This document shows positions 35,717-43,399 of a DNA stretch of 44,169 nucleotides, piece after piece. The stretch covers positions 1 to 44,169 of the IMG/VR virus record IMGVR_UViG_3300022540_000315; one strand, 5' to 3'. Position 1 is the stretch's first letter, and each line of letters opens with the position of its first letter. Under the pieces are notes generated by a model. The model was not told the origin of the DNA, made no database searches, and saw nothing but the letters and a program-made list of their open reading frames with translations. Source of the stretch: a virus. Both the position numbers and the translations under genes were made by a program.

Positions 35717-36039
35717 TTTTTTTGAATGCCGCCCGAGATCTTGCCTATCTCACTGCTAAGGGCCACAACAATACCGATCTTAAGGCGCTCCACTTCAGCC
35801 TCGGTCATCTCTGGTTTAACGAGTCCAGCATGCACGGTGAGCTTCATGTACTCACGATCAGCCACTTCCTGTGGCACCCCTCTCTTGACAAGGTTAGCAG
35901 CCGCGCCAGCAATGGCCACTTCCTGTTGCCATGTGAGAGGTTTGATGGTGACAGTGAGCTTGTCTGATATCTTGATCTCTTTCATCTGGTTGGCCTCTGC
36001 GAACAGTGCCGTTTTCAGATCGGGAGTCTCTTCGGACAT
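35713..36039 (-). CDS. Tail assembly chaperone (G frame)
   Basis: 108 aa, located between tail tube and tape measure, the universal place of the tail assembly chaperones. The sequence has a beta-strand start (KEIKISDKLTVTIKPLTWQ) like other tail chaperones of the DUF/gp24 type, followed by helices (EVAIAGAAANLVKRG and AEVERLKIGIVVALSSEIG). It ends GGIQKK-stop with CAA AAA AAA TGA, a slippery A8 sequence at 35716-35723. Assignment from position plus slippery site. Confidence 0.75.
   Translation of the reverse strand: MSEETPDLKTALFAEANQMKEIKISDKLTVTIKPLTWQQEVAIAGAAANLVKRGVPQEVADREYMKLTVHAGLVKPEMTEAEVERLKIGIVVALSSEIGKISGGIQKK
35714..35724 (-). promoter_or_regulatory. Probable -1 ribosomal frameshift site (A8)
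   Basis: On the minus strand C-AAAAAAAA-TG. In the zero frame it reads CAA AAA AAA TGA. Two Lys tRNAs can slip one base back, avoiding the stop and entering the 35537-35716 frame. No clear downstream pseudoknot was checked by folding; the short distance to the stop could help pausing. Confidence 0.65.
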
Positions 36040-36049
36040 TCTATATCAC

Positions 36050-36631
36050 CTACGTGATGGTCGCCATCTTTATTCCTACTCTCGGACAGACAAATGTAAG
36101 GGTCTCTCCAACCTCGCTGTCCTGTGTGAATCCCATTCGATAGGTGTCAATCTTGCAATCGGAAAACATGTATTCCATGAACTCGTTTTTACCATCAATG
36201 TGAAGCTCACATGTAATGTCAAATTCATAGAGTTTCCACCATGGCTGCGTACCAGCAGCAGGGGTGAGATCTGCTGCGGTTATATCATCACTCCTATTGA
36301 GCACTGTTGCAGCATCAATGGTAGATAGCTTCTGGGATGCACCGACAACATCTCTGGCACTGCCCATAGCAAGCCTCATCTTCATGGTGTCAAACACCAT
36401 TCCACGAAGGGTGCCACGACAGTCGAAGTTTCCTTCCACGTACCACGGATTGCGTGATCCAATCTCATAGTACGGTTCCATATTGTTATTGATGGTGAAG
36501 TTGATCTCTTGGCCTCTGCCAACAATCACACCAGCAATGGTCACATGGACATTGAAGCCCTTGTAGATGCCAGACTGTGGTGCTGTCTCACCAAGGGCGC
36601 TCACGTTTGTTCCTTTCTCTTCTAACGACAT
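36050..36631 (-). CDS. Tail tube protein
   Basis: 193 aa, immediately downstream of the sheath gene with 10 bases between, as in nearly all contractile tails. The sequence is beta rich: NVHVTIAGVIVGRGQEINFT, YEIGSRNPWYVEGNFDCRG, and FDITCELHIDGKNEFMEY, with IGSR...EGN/CRG matching the pattern of the Mu/T4-type tube fold. ATG 36631 starts MSLEEKG with a weak upstream GGTGAT. No direct motif proves it; position and fold features make it likely. Confidence 0.75.
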   Translation of the reverse strand: MSLEEKGTNVSALGETAPQSGIYKGFNVHVTIAGVIVGRGQEINFTINNNMEPYYEIGSRNPWYVEGNFDCRGTLRGMVFDTMKMRLAMGSARDVVGASQKLSTIDAATVLNRSDDITAADLTPAAGTQPWWKLYEFDITCELHIDGKNEFMEYMFSDCKIDTYRMGFTQDSEVGETLTFVCPRVGIKMATIT

Positions 36632-36641
36632 TTCATATCAC

Positions 36642-38903
36642 CTATTCGATGTACTCTATGATTGTGATGTACTTGATGGCCTTCACTGGCTTGAAAGTCA
36701 CAGTCACCTGCACAATCCCTGCGGCCTGTTGCTGCTCTGTTGATGTCACAGACACCGTGTATGATGGCATGCTGTCTGACAACATCTCACTGTTTTTCAT
36801 GGTCTCGAAGAACCCAATGACGGCATTCGCAATTGCGGATCTTGCACCACCAAGGTTCTTACGGCCAATGAACTGATTACAGATGGATCGTAACCCAAAT
36901 GTGGCATAGTCCGTGATCCTGACAGTTGTGATCTCTCGCCATTCGGAGTCAGAAGAGGTGTTTATTGACTCTCTCCATCTATACCCACCCTCGGCCATCT
37001 CACTGGCGGGGATTATCCTTCGCTGTACGATCTGTTCTAGTTCTCCCTCAGAGTATAGGGTCTCGAGTCCTGCTACACTCAAAGTCTTGAACAGGTTTGA
37101 CTCAGACACATCTCCCTTACAGAGCTGCCCTGCAAAGTAGGCGGCAGTGTATGATGCTGGAAGATCTTCTACGAGTCCAGTACTGACGTTTGCTCTGTCT
37201 ATGCCGGGCGACACGAATGCCAGTCGCTTTGATGCATATGGCCCACTGGACTGTAATACCTGAGCCAGTGTCTTATCAAACGCATGCCCAGCAACGGCCA
37301 CTCTCTCTTTCTTCTTGTTTGCCATGTTCTCACAATGGGCGGTCATGGCTGATATGGTGGCCCTGTCAGACCTACCCGCGGCTGTCAGAACATGCACGTT
37401 GAACAACTCAAGTGCTGTCCATCCTGCATCGTAGTCACCAGCAGACACGTCAGCGGCACCACTGTTACCTGTGGTTCCTGCCCCTACACCGAACTGTTGG
37501 AACCCTGTAGTGATCAATGGTTCTTCTGTCACATTGGTATCAGCAGTGGCCGTTACAAGGGCTGACCCTGCATTGACATCAGCAACCATGTCGGTTCCGT
37601 CAACCACCCAGAAGTACTCTTCAAGGGTTCCGTACTTCACGGTGAGCTTTCTCGAAGATGCCGTGTAATATCCTATGTTGGCATGTGTAGTATCAGTAGG
37701 AGTTGAATCACCTGACCATCGGATGTGCTTGTACTCTCCGCCCGGCCATGCAGTATCCCAATTGTTGACCACAAATTCACAGTGTGCCTCTGGGATGGTT
37801 ATGATGATGTCAAACATGTAGTCCTCGACAAAGGTGGATGCACCCCAGTCTGTCCCACTATTGGATGAGTACCATCCATCACCCTTGGTATAGGTGTCAG
37901 TGCCATCAGCAGTGAGTCCACCGACATACACTATACCAGCACTTATGGTATCACAATATATCACAATAGCATACTTGGTGTCTGCCACCAAGTCATATGT
38001 AGCACTGAAGGTGAATACCTCAGTAGAGTAGGATGTCGATAGAGCCAAAGTCGTGTCCGAAACTGATACACTGGCAAGATGGGCACCAGTAGGCTTACCT
38101 GTCGCAGTGTCCACTGCCCTTAGAGCAACGGTCACGTCTCCAGTAAGACCTGTTGCGTCTTCTGCCATCCGTATTCTGACGCCTTCTATGGTGCATGCGT
38201 CAAGGGTTGTGAAGGTCTGTGAACACCACATGGCAGTAGTACTCAGGGGTTCTCCCGGGACATCTGCGGTCTCTTTGAGGGCATGGGCATCAGAATGAAT
38301 GATCGTCATATCGACAGCAGTGCCCGTGCCAGAGTCATAGATCACCTGAACACTGTTACCTGCATTCTCTTCGGCATAGTAATTGACAGCAGTGGCTATA
38401 TCAAGATAATCAAAAGGTGAAGAGGCTGTGAGGGCATCTGTGTACGTGTCCTCTACAAAACCAAAGTGTTGTGCTACGTGTCCTGTGGTTGCGGTGTCAC
38501 CATCAGCGATCTCGATCTTGAACTGGAGATCATTTCCCCAAGTCCCTTCTGAGGCTGCTGTGAGAATCACACAGTCACCACTGGTTGACTGTACATCTCT
38601 GGTGGCACTGGCTGCGCTGCTGGCGGCAACACGGACAGCGTAGATGTTACTAGCACCGCCATCAAAGGCAAGCTGAATGGCCCTTGTGAGGCTCAGTTCC
38701 TGCATCTCGGTAGTGCTATCAAATGCGTCAGGATAACCAAACGTATTGTAAGCCTGTTGAATGCCTGTGATCAGAGTAGGAGTGTCCAACACGCCTCTGT
38801 TGGCGGTTCCTACCACTGCAAGCGTGTTCAGACTGACAGGCAAGGCAATTGCCATGGCTCCTGTTCTCTGTTCAGTATATACTCCGGGAAGTATTCTCGA
38901 CAT
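36642..38903 (-). CDS. Contractile tail sheath protein with inserted beta domain
   Basis: 753 aa, against about 400-650 for most sheaths. The N-terminus ILPGVYTEQR and IQLAFDGGASNIYAVRV, and the C-terminus (NQFIGRKNLGGARSAIANAV, TVTFKPVKAIKYI), are standard sheath signatures. Residues about 208-372 are an extra beta-sandwich resembling carbohydrate-binding or PKD-like virion domains (FTTLDACTIEGVRI, STSYSTEVFTFSATYDLV, TKYAIVIYCDT). ATG 38903 has GGTGA about 7 bases upstream and a probable promoter in the preceding gap. Because the sheath is present in many copies, the insert would decorate the whole tail. Confidence 0.9.
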   Translation of the reverse strand: MSRILPGVYTEQRTGAMAIALPVSLNTLAVVGTANRGVLDTPTLITGIQQAYNTFGYPDAFDSTTEMQELSLTRAIQLAFDGGASNIYAVRVAASSAASATRDVQSTSGDCVILTAASEGTWGNDLQFKIEIADGDTATTGHVAQHFGFVEDTYTDALTASSPFDYLDIATAVNYYAEENAGNSVQVIYDSGTGTAVDMTIIHSDAHALKETADVPGEPLSTTAMWCSQTFTTLDACTIEGVRIRMAEDATGLTGDVTVALRAVDTATGKPTGAHLASVSVSDTTLALSTSYSTEVFTFSATYDLVADTKYAIVIYCDTISAGIVYVGGLTADGTDTYTKGDGWYSSNSGTDWGASTFVEDYMFDIIITIPEAHCEFVVNNWDTAWPGGEYKHIRWSGDSTPTDTTHANIGYYTASSRKLTVKYGTLEEYFWVVDGTDMVADVNAGSALVTATADTNVTEEPLITTGFQQFGVGAGTTGNSGAADVSAGDYDAGWTALELFNVHVLTAAGRSDRATISAMTAHCENMANKKKERVAVAGHAFDKTLAQVLQSSGPYASKRLAFVSPGIDRANVSTGLVEDLPASYTAAYFAGQLCKGDVSESNLFKTLSVAGLETLYSEGELEQIVQRRIIPASEMAEGGYRWRESINTSSDSEWREITTVRITDYATFGLRSICNQFIGRKNLGGARSAIANAVIGFFETMKNSEMLSDSMPSYTVSVTSTEQQQAAGIVQVTVTFKPVKAIKYITIIEYIE

Positions 38904-38925
38904 AAGTGGTCACCATCATCTTCTT

Positions 38926-38952
38926 CATGTTGCATAGTTACTCTTAACTTTT
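38926..38952 (-). promoter_or_regulatory. Possible promoter for the sheath-tube transcript
   Basis: On the minus strand ACATAAAAGTTAAG gives an AT-rich TATA-like box at about 38940-38950 that overlaps the stop of the preceding gene. Transcription would begin near 38918, upstream of GGTGA and ATG 38903. It would allow the sheath and tube to be made in excess. Confidence 0.35.
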
Positions 38953-39430
38953 ATGTGACCTCATCATAGTCCGTTTCTGTCATGCTCCAGCCGTGTAGGC
39001 TCATCCATAGGGTGCCTGCCACGGTAAGAGTGGTCTCTGATACGGTCATTGTCTGGCCAGTTGACTGGCGCATTTTCAGGGGCGGATCGAACTTGATCAC
39101 TCCCTGTACATTGTAAGTGCCTGACGGAAATTGAAAGCCTCTAAGCTCACTGGCCAATGCCATCAGTTCTTGCTCTTCTGTGATCGTTGCTATGGTCAGG
39201 TACTGGTTCGACCCAGAAGCAACACTGTGCTTGATGGTCATTGAACCAATAGAGAATGCAAGATCGCCAGATGCCCAGAACCGCATCTCGTTAATGAACA
39301 ATATGTGTCCTGTGTACGGGGTGGCGGTGAGGGTGGTCTGTGAGCTAGAATCCCATTTCTCTCTGAACACCTGTGGAAATTCAAAGGGAACGTTGTTCTT
39401 GTAGAATATAAAACTTGTATCGACCATCAT
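38951..39430 (-). CDS. Neck/tail structural protein, unknown
   Basis: 159 aa, beta-rich throughout, with segments such as TGHILFINEMRFWASGDLAF and KMRQSTGQTMTVSETTLTV, the latter resembling the receptor- or head-completion protein folds of small neck proteins. Position between tail terminator and sheath suggests a minor neck protein or decoration. AAGG five bases before ATG 39430, whose ATGA overlaps the previous stop. No family recognised. Confidence 0.6.
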   Translation of the reverse strand: MMVDTSFIFYKNNVPFEFPQVFREKWDSSSQTTLTATPYTGHILFINEMRFWASGDLAFSIGSMTIKHSVASGSNQYLTIATITEEQELMALASELRGFQFPSGTYNVQGVIKFDPPLKMRQSTGQTMTVSETTLTVAGTLWMSLHGWSMTETDYDEVT

Positions 39431-40143
39431 GTGAACCTTCCTAGAGGTCTCTTGAGAGCATATCTACTGTCTAGTATTAAATCTGTGGCATAGCCAATTC
39501 TCAATGCCAAGTCTGCATACCAGACAGTGCCTGTGATGTCTATCTGCTCGATGATGCCTGTGGATACATCCTTTGATGGCACCCAGATCAGATCGTACTC
39601 GATATTGAAAGTCATCACCTTTCTCCAGACCCTAGCAGTGGTCTGAGTGACCCTTGGATAGATGGTAGTGTCTGCCTGCTCGAACATGCGAGTACTGGCA
39701 AAATCAGGGAACACATCTCTGAATCCCAGAGCACTGAAATAATGCCTGCTAGTGTGCATGACGTACATGATGGCATCGGCCACCATATCTCTCTCCATGG
39801 AGTTCCTACCCCACACGTCTATCTGGAGGAGCATGTTCTTTGTGATGCCAGAGTACTCACCAAAGTCCACGCCTGCTGGCACTTGTCCAATGCCAACATT
39901 TCCCGCCAACTCTGATATGAAAGTGAGTGCAACAAATGGAAGCTCTATGAGCTTGTCGGGATACTCAAGAGCATATGTGATGTCAACGTTAGTAGTATAG
40001 TCGGCACCGCCACCAAACATATAGACCACACTGGGCATCTTCTCACGCAGTCTGGTGATGATGTGATCATAAACTGCAAGATGCCCTGCAGGTCGATACT
40101 CACTGGGGGTGAGTCCAATTGCGCCAGTATAATTATAGCTCAT
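39427..40143 (-). CDS. Tail terminator / tail completion protein
   Basis: 238 aa. The helix SEYRPAGHLAVYDHIITRLREK at the front, then LIELPFVALTFIS, LLQIDVWGRN followed by ADAIMYVMHT, and KVMTFNIEYDLIW is the alpha/beta layout of tail terminator proteins (lambda gpU, Mu gp37 type). It follows the gp10-like neck gene, as expected, and overlaps it by ATGA. The C-terminal 60 residues are an extra beta-rich extension. Confidence 0.65.
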   Translation of the reverse strand: MSYNYTGAIGLTPSEYRPAGHLAVYDHIITRLREKMPSVVYMFGGGADYTTNVDITYALEYPDKLIELPFVALTFISELAGNVGIGQVPAGVDFGEYSGITKNMLLQIDVWGRNSMERDMVADAIMYVMHTSRHYFSALGFRDVFPDFASTRMFEQADTTIYPRVTQTTARVWRKVMTFNIEYDLIWVPSKDVSTGIIEQIDITGTVWYADLALRIGYATDLILDSRYALKRPLGRFT

Positions 40144-40607
40144 TCAGCAGCCGCCCCCATGGACTCTTCTATCAGGATGGTCTCTGCAATACCATGCTGC
40201 TCAAAGTAATGAATGGCAGGTCTGAAGAAGGGCCTTGCTGGAATTAGTGTTCCATCCGCCCTGACACCAAAACCGCCATATTCTAACCATGACGCCTTCG
40301 GGTCATTGACAGACACCTCGAACTCTCCTTCACCCAGATCGGTCACGGTCACAGATCTTAACAGAGCGCCTGTGTCCACCATGCCGGGGCCACGGCCCAC
40401 CCTCTTGGCATAGGCTTCACTTCTTGGTGGCCAAGGTGCATCAAGACCAAGCGGGCTGACAAAGTATCCACTGGTGATGTTTAATCTGATGATGTCTGCA
40501 AGGGTCTCTGCAGCCTTGCCTGCGGCTGTGTCAGATCCTTTCTTGACCTTGCGCAGGAACCAATCTCTCATGCTTGCCTGCTGTGCAGACATCTTGATTT
40601 TGATCAT
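40140..40607 (-). CDS. Head-tail neck protein, HK97 gp10-like
   Basis: 155 aa. GALLRSVTVTDLGEGEFEVS, ASWLEYGG, and IPARPFFRPAI are the hallmark of the gp10/virion morphogenesis family that forms the neck beneath the portal adaptor. A basic helix covers the N-terminus (MRDWFLRKVKKG). ATG 40607 overlaps the upstream stop (ATGA). Length is normal. Confidence 0.85.
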   Translation of the reverse strand: MIKIKMSAQQASMRDWFLRKVKKGSDTAAGKAAETLADIIRLNITSGYFVSPLGLDAPWPPRSEAYAKRVGRGPGMVDTGALLRSVTVTDLGEGEFEVSVNDPKASWLEYGGFGVRADGTLIPARPFFRPAIHYFEQHGIAETILIEESMGAAAE

Positions 40608-41329
40608 ATGAGTGGATACCCTCGTACAGTGACGGTGGTATTTGCTGGGGTCGCGTTAACGCCCGCGTCAACTATGCCAAGACGCCATGAGTCATCCTCG
40701 ATGACAATTCTAAGGTTGGGGTATTCTGTGCTGCTGTTGTAGGTTCCATTGATAGCAGTCTTTGTGAACTTGAGGTTCAGTACTGTGCCTGTGGTCTGAT
40801 CGCCCTGATAGATACCAATGTCAATGTTTGTACCATCGGTATTTACTTCGATCTGCGTAATTACAACTCCGTTCAGTGGTGGCACGAATGGAATTGTGGC
40901 TGCTAGGGTCTGACCTGTGATGAGGCTAGAGATCTCGTAGTCGGTTCCGGTATCACTGATTGATGTGATGCCTGATAGGATGGTAGGCACGGTTGCCAGA
41001 ATACCATTCTCTCCCGACATGGGCACTCCCATGGCAACGAACTGGCTGTCAGTCTTATATGTCACCCAGTAGGCAGTGTCAACGGTCATGGCAGTAGTGG
41101 CATCCACACCCATGTGAAGCCAGAAGCCATCGACCATGTTGCTATCATACGCAGTCCAGTAGTTGGTTCCAGTACCCGCATCGTTGTCAAAGACACCGGA
41201 CACAGAACCTGCATAGAAGTCAATTGGAATCTTATTCGGATCCCAGTCAGACGAGTCGGCCTTTCCCGACTTGCTCTCTTCGAGAGTAACGTCATATATC
41301 TTGGATCGTAGAGATATGCCTGTTGGCAA
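40604..41329 (-). CDS. Virion structural protein of neck cluster, unknown
   Basis: 241 aa, beta-rich and acidic, no family recognised. Thr/Ser/Gly-rich segments (TDYEISSLITGQTLAATIPF, PPLNGVVITQIEVNTDGTN) suggest a virion surface or decoration protein rather than an enzyme. TTG 41329 is the start, with GGTGA four bases upstream; that site lies within a 12-base sequence (41334-41345) also found at 26481-26492. Position between connector and gp10-like genes supports a structural role. Confidence 0.6.
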   Translation of the reverse strand: MPTGISLRSKIYDVTLEESKSGKADSSDWDPNKIPIDFYAGSVSGVFDNDAGTGTNYWTAYDSNMVDGFWLHMGVDATTAMTVDTAYWVTYKTDSQFVAMGVPMSGENGILATVPTILSGITSISDTGTDYEISSLITGQTLAATIPFVPPLNGVVITQIEVNTDGTNIDIGIYQGDQTTGTVLNLKFTKTAINGTYNSSTEYPNLRIVIEDDSWRLGIVDAGVNATPANTTVTVRGYPLI

Positions 41330-41333
41330 ATGA

Positions 41334-41345
41334 TCACCGCTTGGT
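41334..41345 (-). promoter_or_regulatory. TCACCGCTTGGT motif shared with 26481-26492
   Basis: Identical 12 bases lie upstream of two minus-strand late genes; on the minus strand it reads ACCAAGCGGTGA and here contains the ribosome site GGTGA. At 26481-26492 it is part of a perfect inverted repeat and 19 bases from the start codon, so a purely ribosomal role does not explain both copies. Confidence 0.3.
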
Positions 41346-41368
41346 AATATCTATGCCTTCTTATTAGC

Positions 41369-41767
41369 TTATTGACTAACCCTCTCTAGTGCACAGCACA
41401 GTAACAGATCGCCATTCAGTCCTCTCATCATATCAGCAGAGAGCACTTCATACTGTTTCCCCTTATACAATATGATGTCATTAATAACCACATCATCATC
41501 TGGTCTGAAATATGCAAGGATATCAGTAAGTGGGATCTCATCTTCATCATCCCAGATGGTCAGAGCATTCTCGAAGCACATCTCTGCCTTTGTGATGCGC
41601 TGGTTCTCTGTCTGGGCGTGGTCTATGGAATGGGCGATCTCACCAGTACCCATGCAATAGTGACAAGCAGGGTTAGCATGACCAAGAATGCGATCAACAC
41701 AGACACAACGCATTGGTTCCGATCCAATGCCCCTCTTGGGGTCTCTGATGACAATGACATTCTCCAT
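41369..41767 (-). CDS. Head-tail connector-like protein with zinc knuckle
   Basis: 132 aa. An N-terminal CVCVD and, 12 residues on, CHYCMGTG form a four-Cys site like the zinc knuckles in some phage head-completion proteins. The C-terminal half is beta rich: DVVINDIILYKGKQYEVLSA, a typical head-tail joining strand pair. Position upstream of the gp10-like neck protein supports a connector (adaptor/stopper) role. Confidence 0.65.
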   Translation of the reverse strand: MENVIVIRDPKRGIGSEPMRCVCVDRILGHANPACHYCMGTGEIAHSIDHAQTENQRITKAEMCFENALTIWDDEDEIPLTDILAYFRPDDDVVINDIILYKGKQYEVLSADMMRGLNGDLLLCCALERVSQ

Positions 41768-41778
41768 AAGACCATCAA

Positions 41779-41982
41779 CTAAGTGCCTATGGTCATGACT
41801 TCATCAATGTTTGCCTTCAGTGTGCTCAAGACCTCACTGAGATTGGCCCAAGTGACACTCATTACCTCAGCGATCACTGCCGCTACTTCTTTGGATGCCT
41901 GAGTACGGAGCCTGAGATCATTATCTGGTGAGGTCTCGCCCTTGTCAACATCGGATCTGAGATAGCCATCATTCGCGCCCAT
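41779..41982 (-). CDS. Small helical protein (67 aa)
   Basis: 67 aa, function not recognised. Polar N-terminus, then a long amphipathic helix (KEVAAVIAEVMSVTWANLSE and LSTLKANIDEVM). GGTGGTGG precedes ATG 41982, which immediately follows the stop of the repeat protein. May be a small virion or connector-associated protein. Confidence 0.55.
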   Translation of the reverse strand: MGANDGYLRSDVDKGETSPDNDLRLRTQASKEVAAVIAEVMSVTWANLSEVLSTLKANIDEVMTIGT

Positions 41983-43398
41983 CTATTCCACCACCGGCTG
42001 TAATACGTGATCGGTGACATCAAACACGTGGGTTGCCAAATCCTTCCATGAGATCACCTGATAGTTCGCATCGTTGTCAGTGAGTCCTGTGAAAGAGTAG
42101 GCACCTGTGACTGCATTCGATAACAGATATGCCTTGTAGGTGTAGGTATTATCAAGATTGTCCTTCACGAGAAAGGTGTGACAAGATCCCAAAGCAGAGC
42201 CAGCATTGTCCTTGGTGATCCCCTCAAGCTTGTACGTGACCACCACACCAAGCTCTATCACGAACAGAGTCCTTGCCCTTGTTGTGTCCAGAGTAGGAAT
42301 TGCCGCAATATTCTGCCATCGAGCAGCAAAGGTGTGAGAGGCTGCGGATAGTCCTGTCTTGGCTCTTGCCAAGAGTATCCTGTGAGCACGAACAGTAGAG
42401 TCCGTGAATGAGATCAGCTCAGCCCCCTCTTCTGTGCCATCCACTCCGATCATAAAATCAGCATTTCTATCAACAGCGGCGGTTATCTGGATGTTGGCAA
42501 ACATGAGGGCGATAACTGATGTACCACCCACGACATACGAGCTTGAGAGTCCATTGACATCCCCATAAGTGCCCGGTGCTGTGCCAGCGACACTGCTCTC
42601 TAGGTCCAGCTTGAGGACTGCATTAGCTGTCAACTCTACCACCTGAAATGTCCTCAGTCGAGCACCATCAGTCTGACCTGCTCCTGATATGGCCTGCCAT
42701 TCCAGATGGAACGTGTGATTACCAGTTGACAGACCATCAAGACAGTGCACTCCTGACCATCCACCCCCCTCTAATGGATTGTCCGTGCTTGCAGTTGTGA
42801 CTGCTCCCTCTCCTGCGGTGTCCACAGCAAACCGAAAGTCAGAAGCCTCATCAGCTTCCATGTTGTAGGGCACGTTTGAAATCAACATCAGGACACTGCC
42901 TGTCCCTGCCACTGCAACACTGCTTGATGTGAACAGATCTCCCCAAGTTCCGGGGTCCGCCTCTGTGGTTGATGCTGACATATCCACTATGATCTCGGCA
43001 TCACTGTCGATCTCCACCACTTGCAAGGATCTTGGCCTTGTGGTGTCAGCAACAGGGATACCAGTGAGTGTACGCCACTGCACTGCAAAGCTGTTGGCCG
43101 AACCTGAGAGTCCATCCACAACCCACATCATAGTGCAGCCCTCCGACTCTTCATTGGCAGCATTGTCAGTGAAAGCAGTGATGACAGGACTGCCAGTGGC
43201 CGATCCGTTCACTGTGAACCTGAACTCTGCTGTGGCATCAGCGGCAGGGTCAATGGTCATCTGGAACATCAACAACACAACACTGCTGGTGCCCTGCACG
43301 GTGATGCTGCTGGCACTCAGACCAGTTATGTCGGCCCATGTACCAGTAGAAGTGGATGCTGTGGACACGGTGATGTCAACAAGAATATCAGAACCCAT
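41983..43398 (-). CDS. Virion surface protein with three tandem repeats and C-terminal beta domain
   Basis: 471 aa. Three beta-sandwich-like repeats of about 127 residues (about 4-131, 132-258, 259-386); each has a GTW/GTYxD near the front and ends in an R-A/S-LxVxEL/VVEL strand after a WRT/WQ segment. The C-terminal 85 residues start YKLEGITKDNAGSALGS and resemble a carboxypeptidase regulatory-like fold; the same domain ends the next gene upstream. GGTGG lies about 9 bases before ATG 43398. Probably a head fibre, decoration or adhesion protein; no enzyme motif seen. Confidence 0.7.
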   Translation of the reverse strand: MGSDILVDITVSTASTSTGTWADITGLSASSITVQGTSSVVLLMFQMTIDPAADATAEFRFTVNGSATGSPVITAFTDNAANEESEGCTMMWVVDGLSGSANSFAVQWRTLTGIPVADTTRPRSLQVVEIDSDAEIIVDMSASTTEADPGTWGDLFTSSSVAVAGTGSVLMLISNVPYNMEADEASDFRFAVDTAGEGAVTTASTDNPLEGGGWSGVHCLDGLSTGNHTFHLEWQAISGAGQTDGARLRTFQVVELTANAVLKLDLESSVAGTAPGTYGDVNGLSSSYVVGGTSVIALMFANIQITAAVDRNADFMIGVDGTEEGAELISFTDSTVRAHRILLARAKTGLSAASHTFAARWQNIAAIPTLDTTRARTLFVIELGVVVTYKLEGITKDNAGSALGSCHTFLVKDNLDNTYTYKAYLLSNAVTGAYSFTGLTDNDANYQVISWKDLATHVFDVTDHVLQPVVE

Positions 43399-43399
43399 T

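Noticed and set aside
35726-36328. 200-codon plus-strand open frame
   Set aside because: It lies opposite the tail chaperone and tube genes, has no ribosome site, and its composition follows from the reverse complement of real codons.
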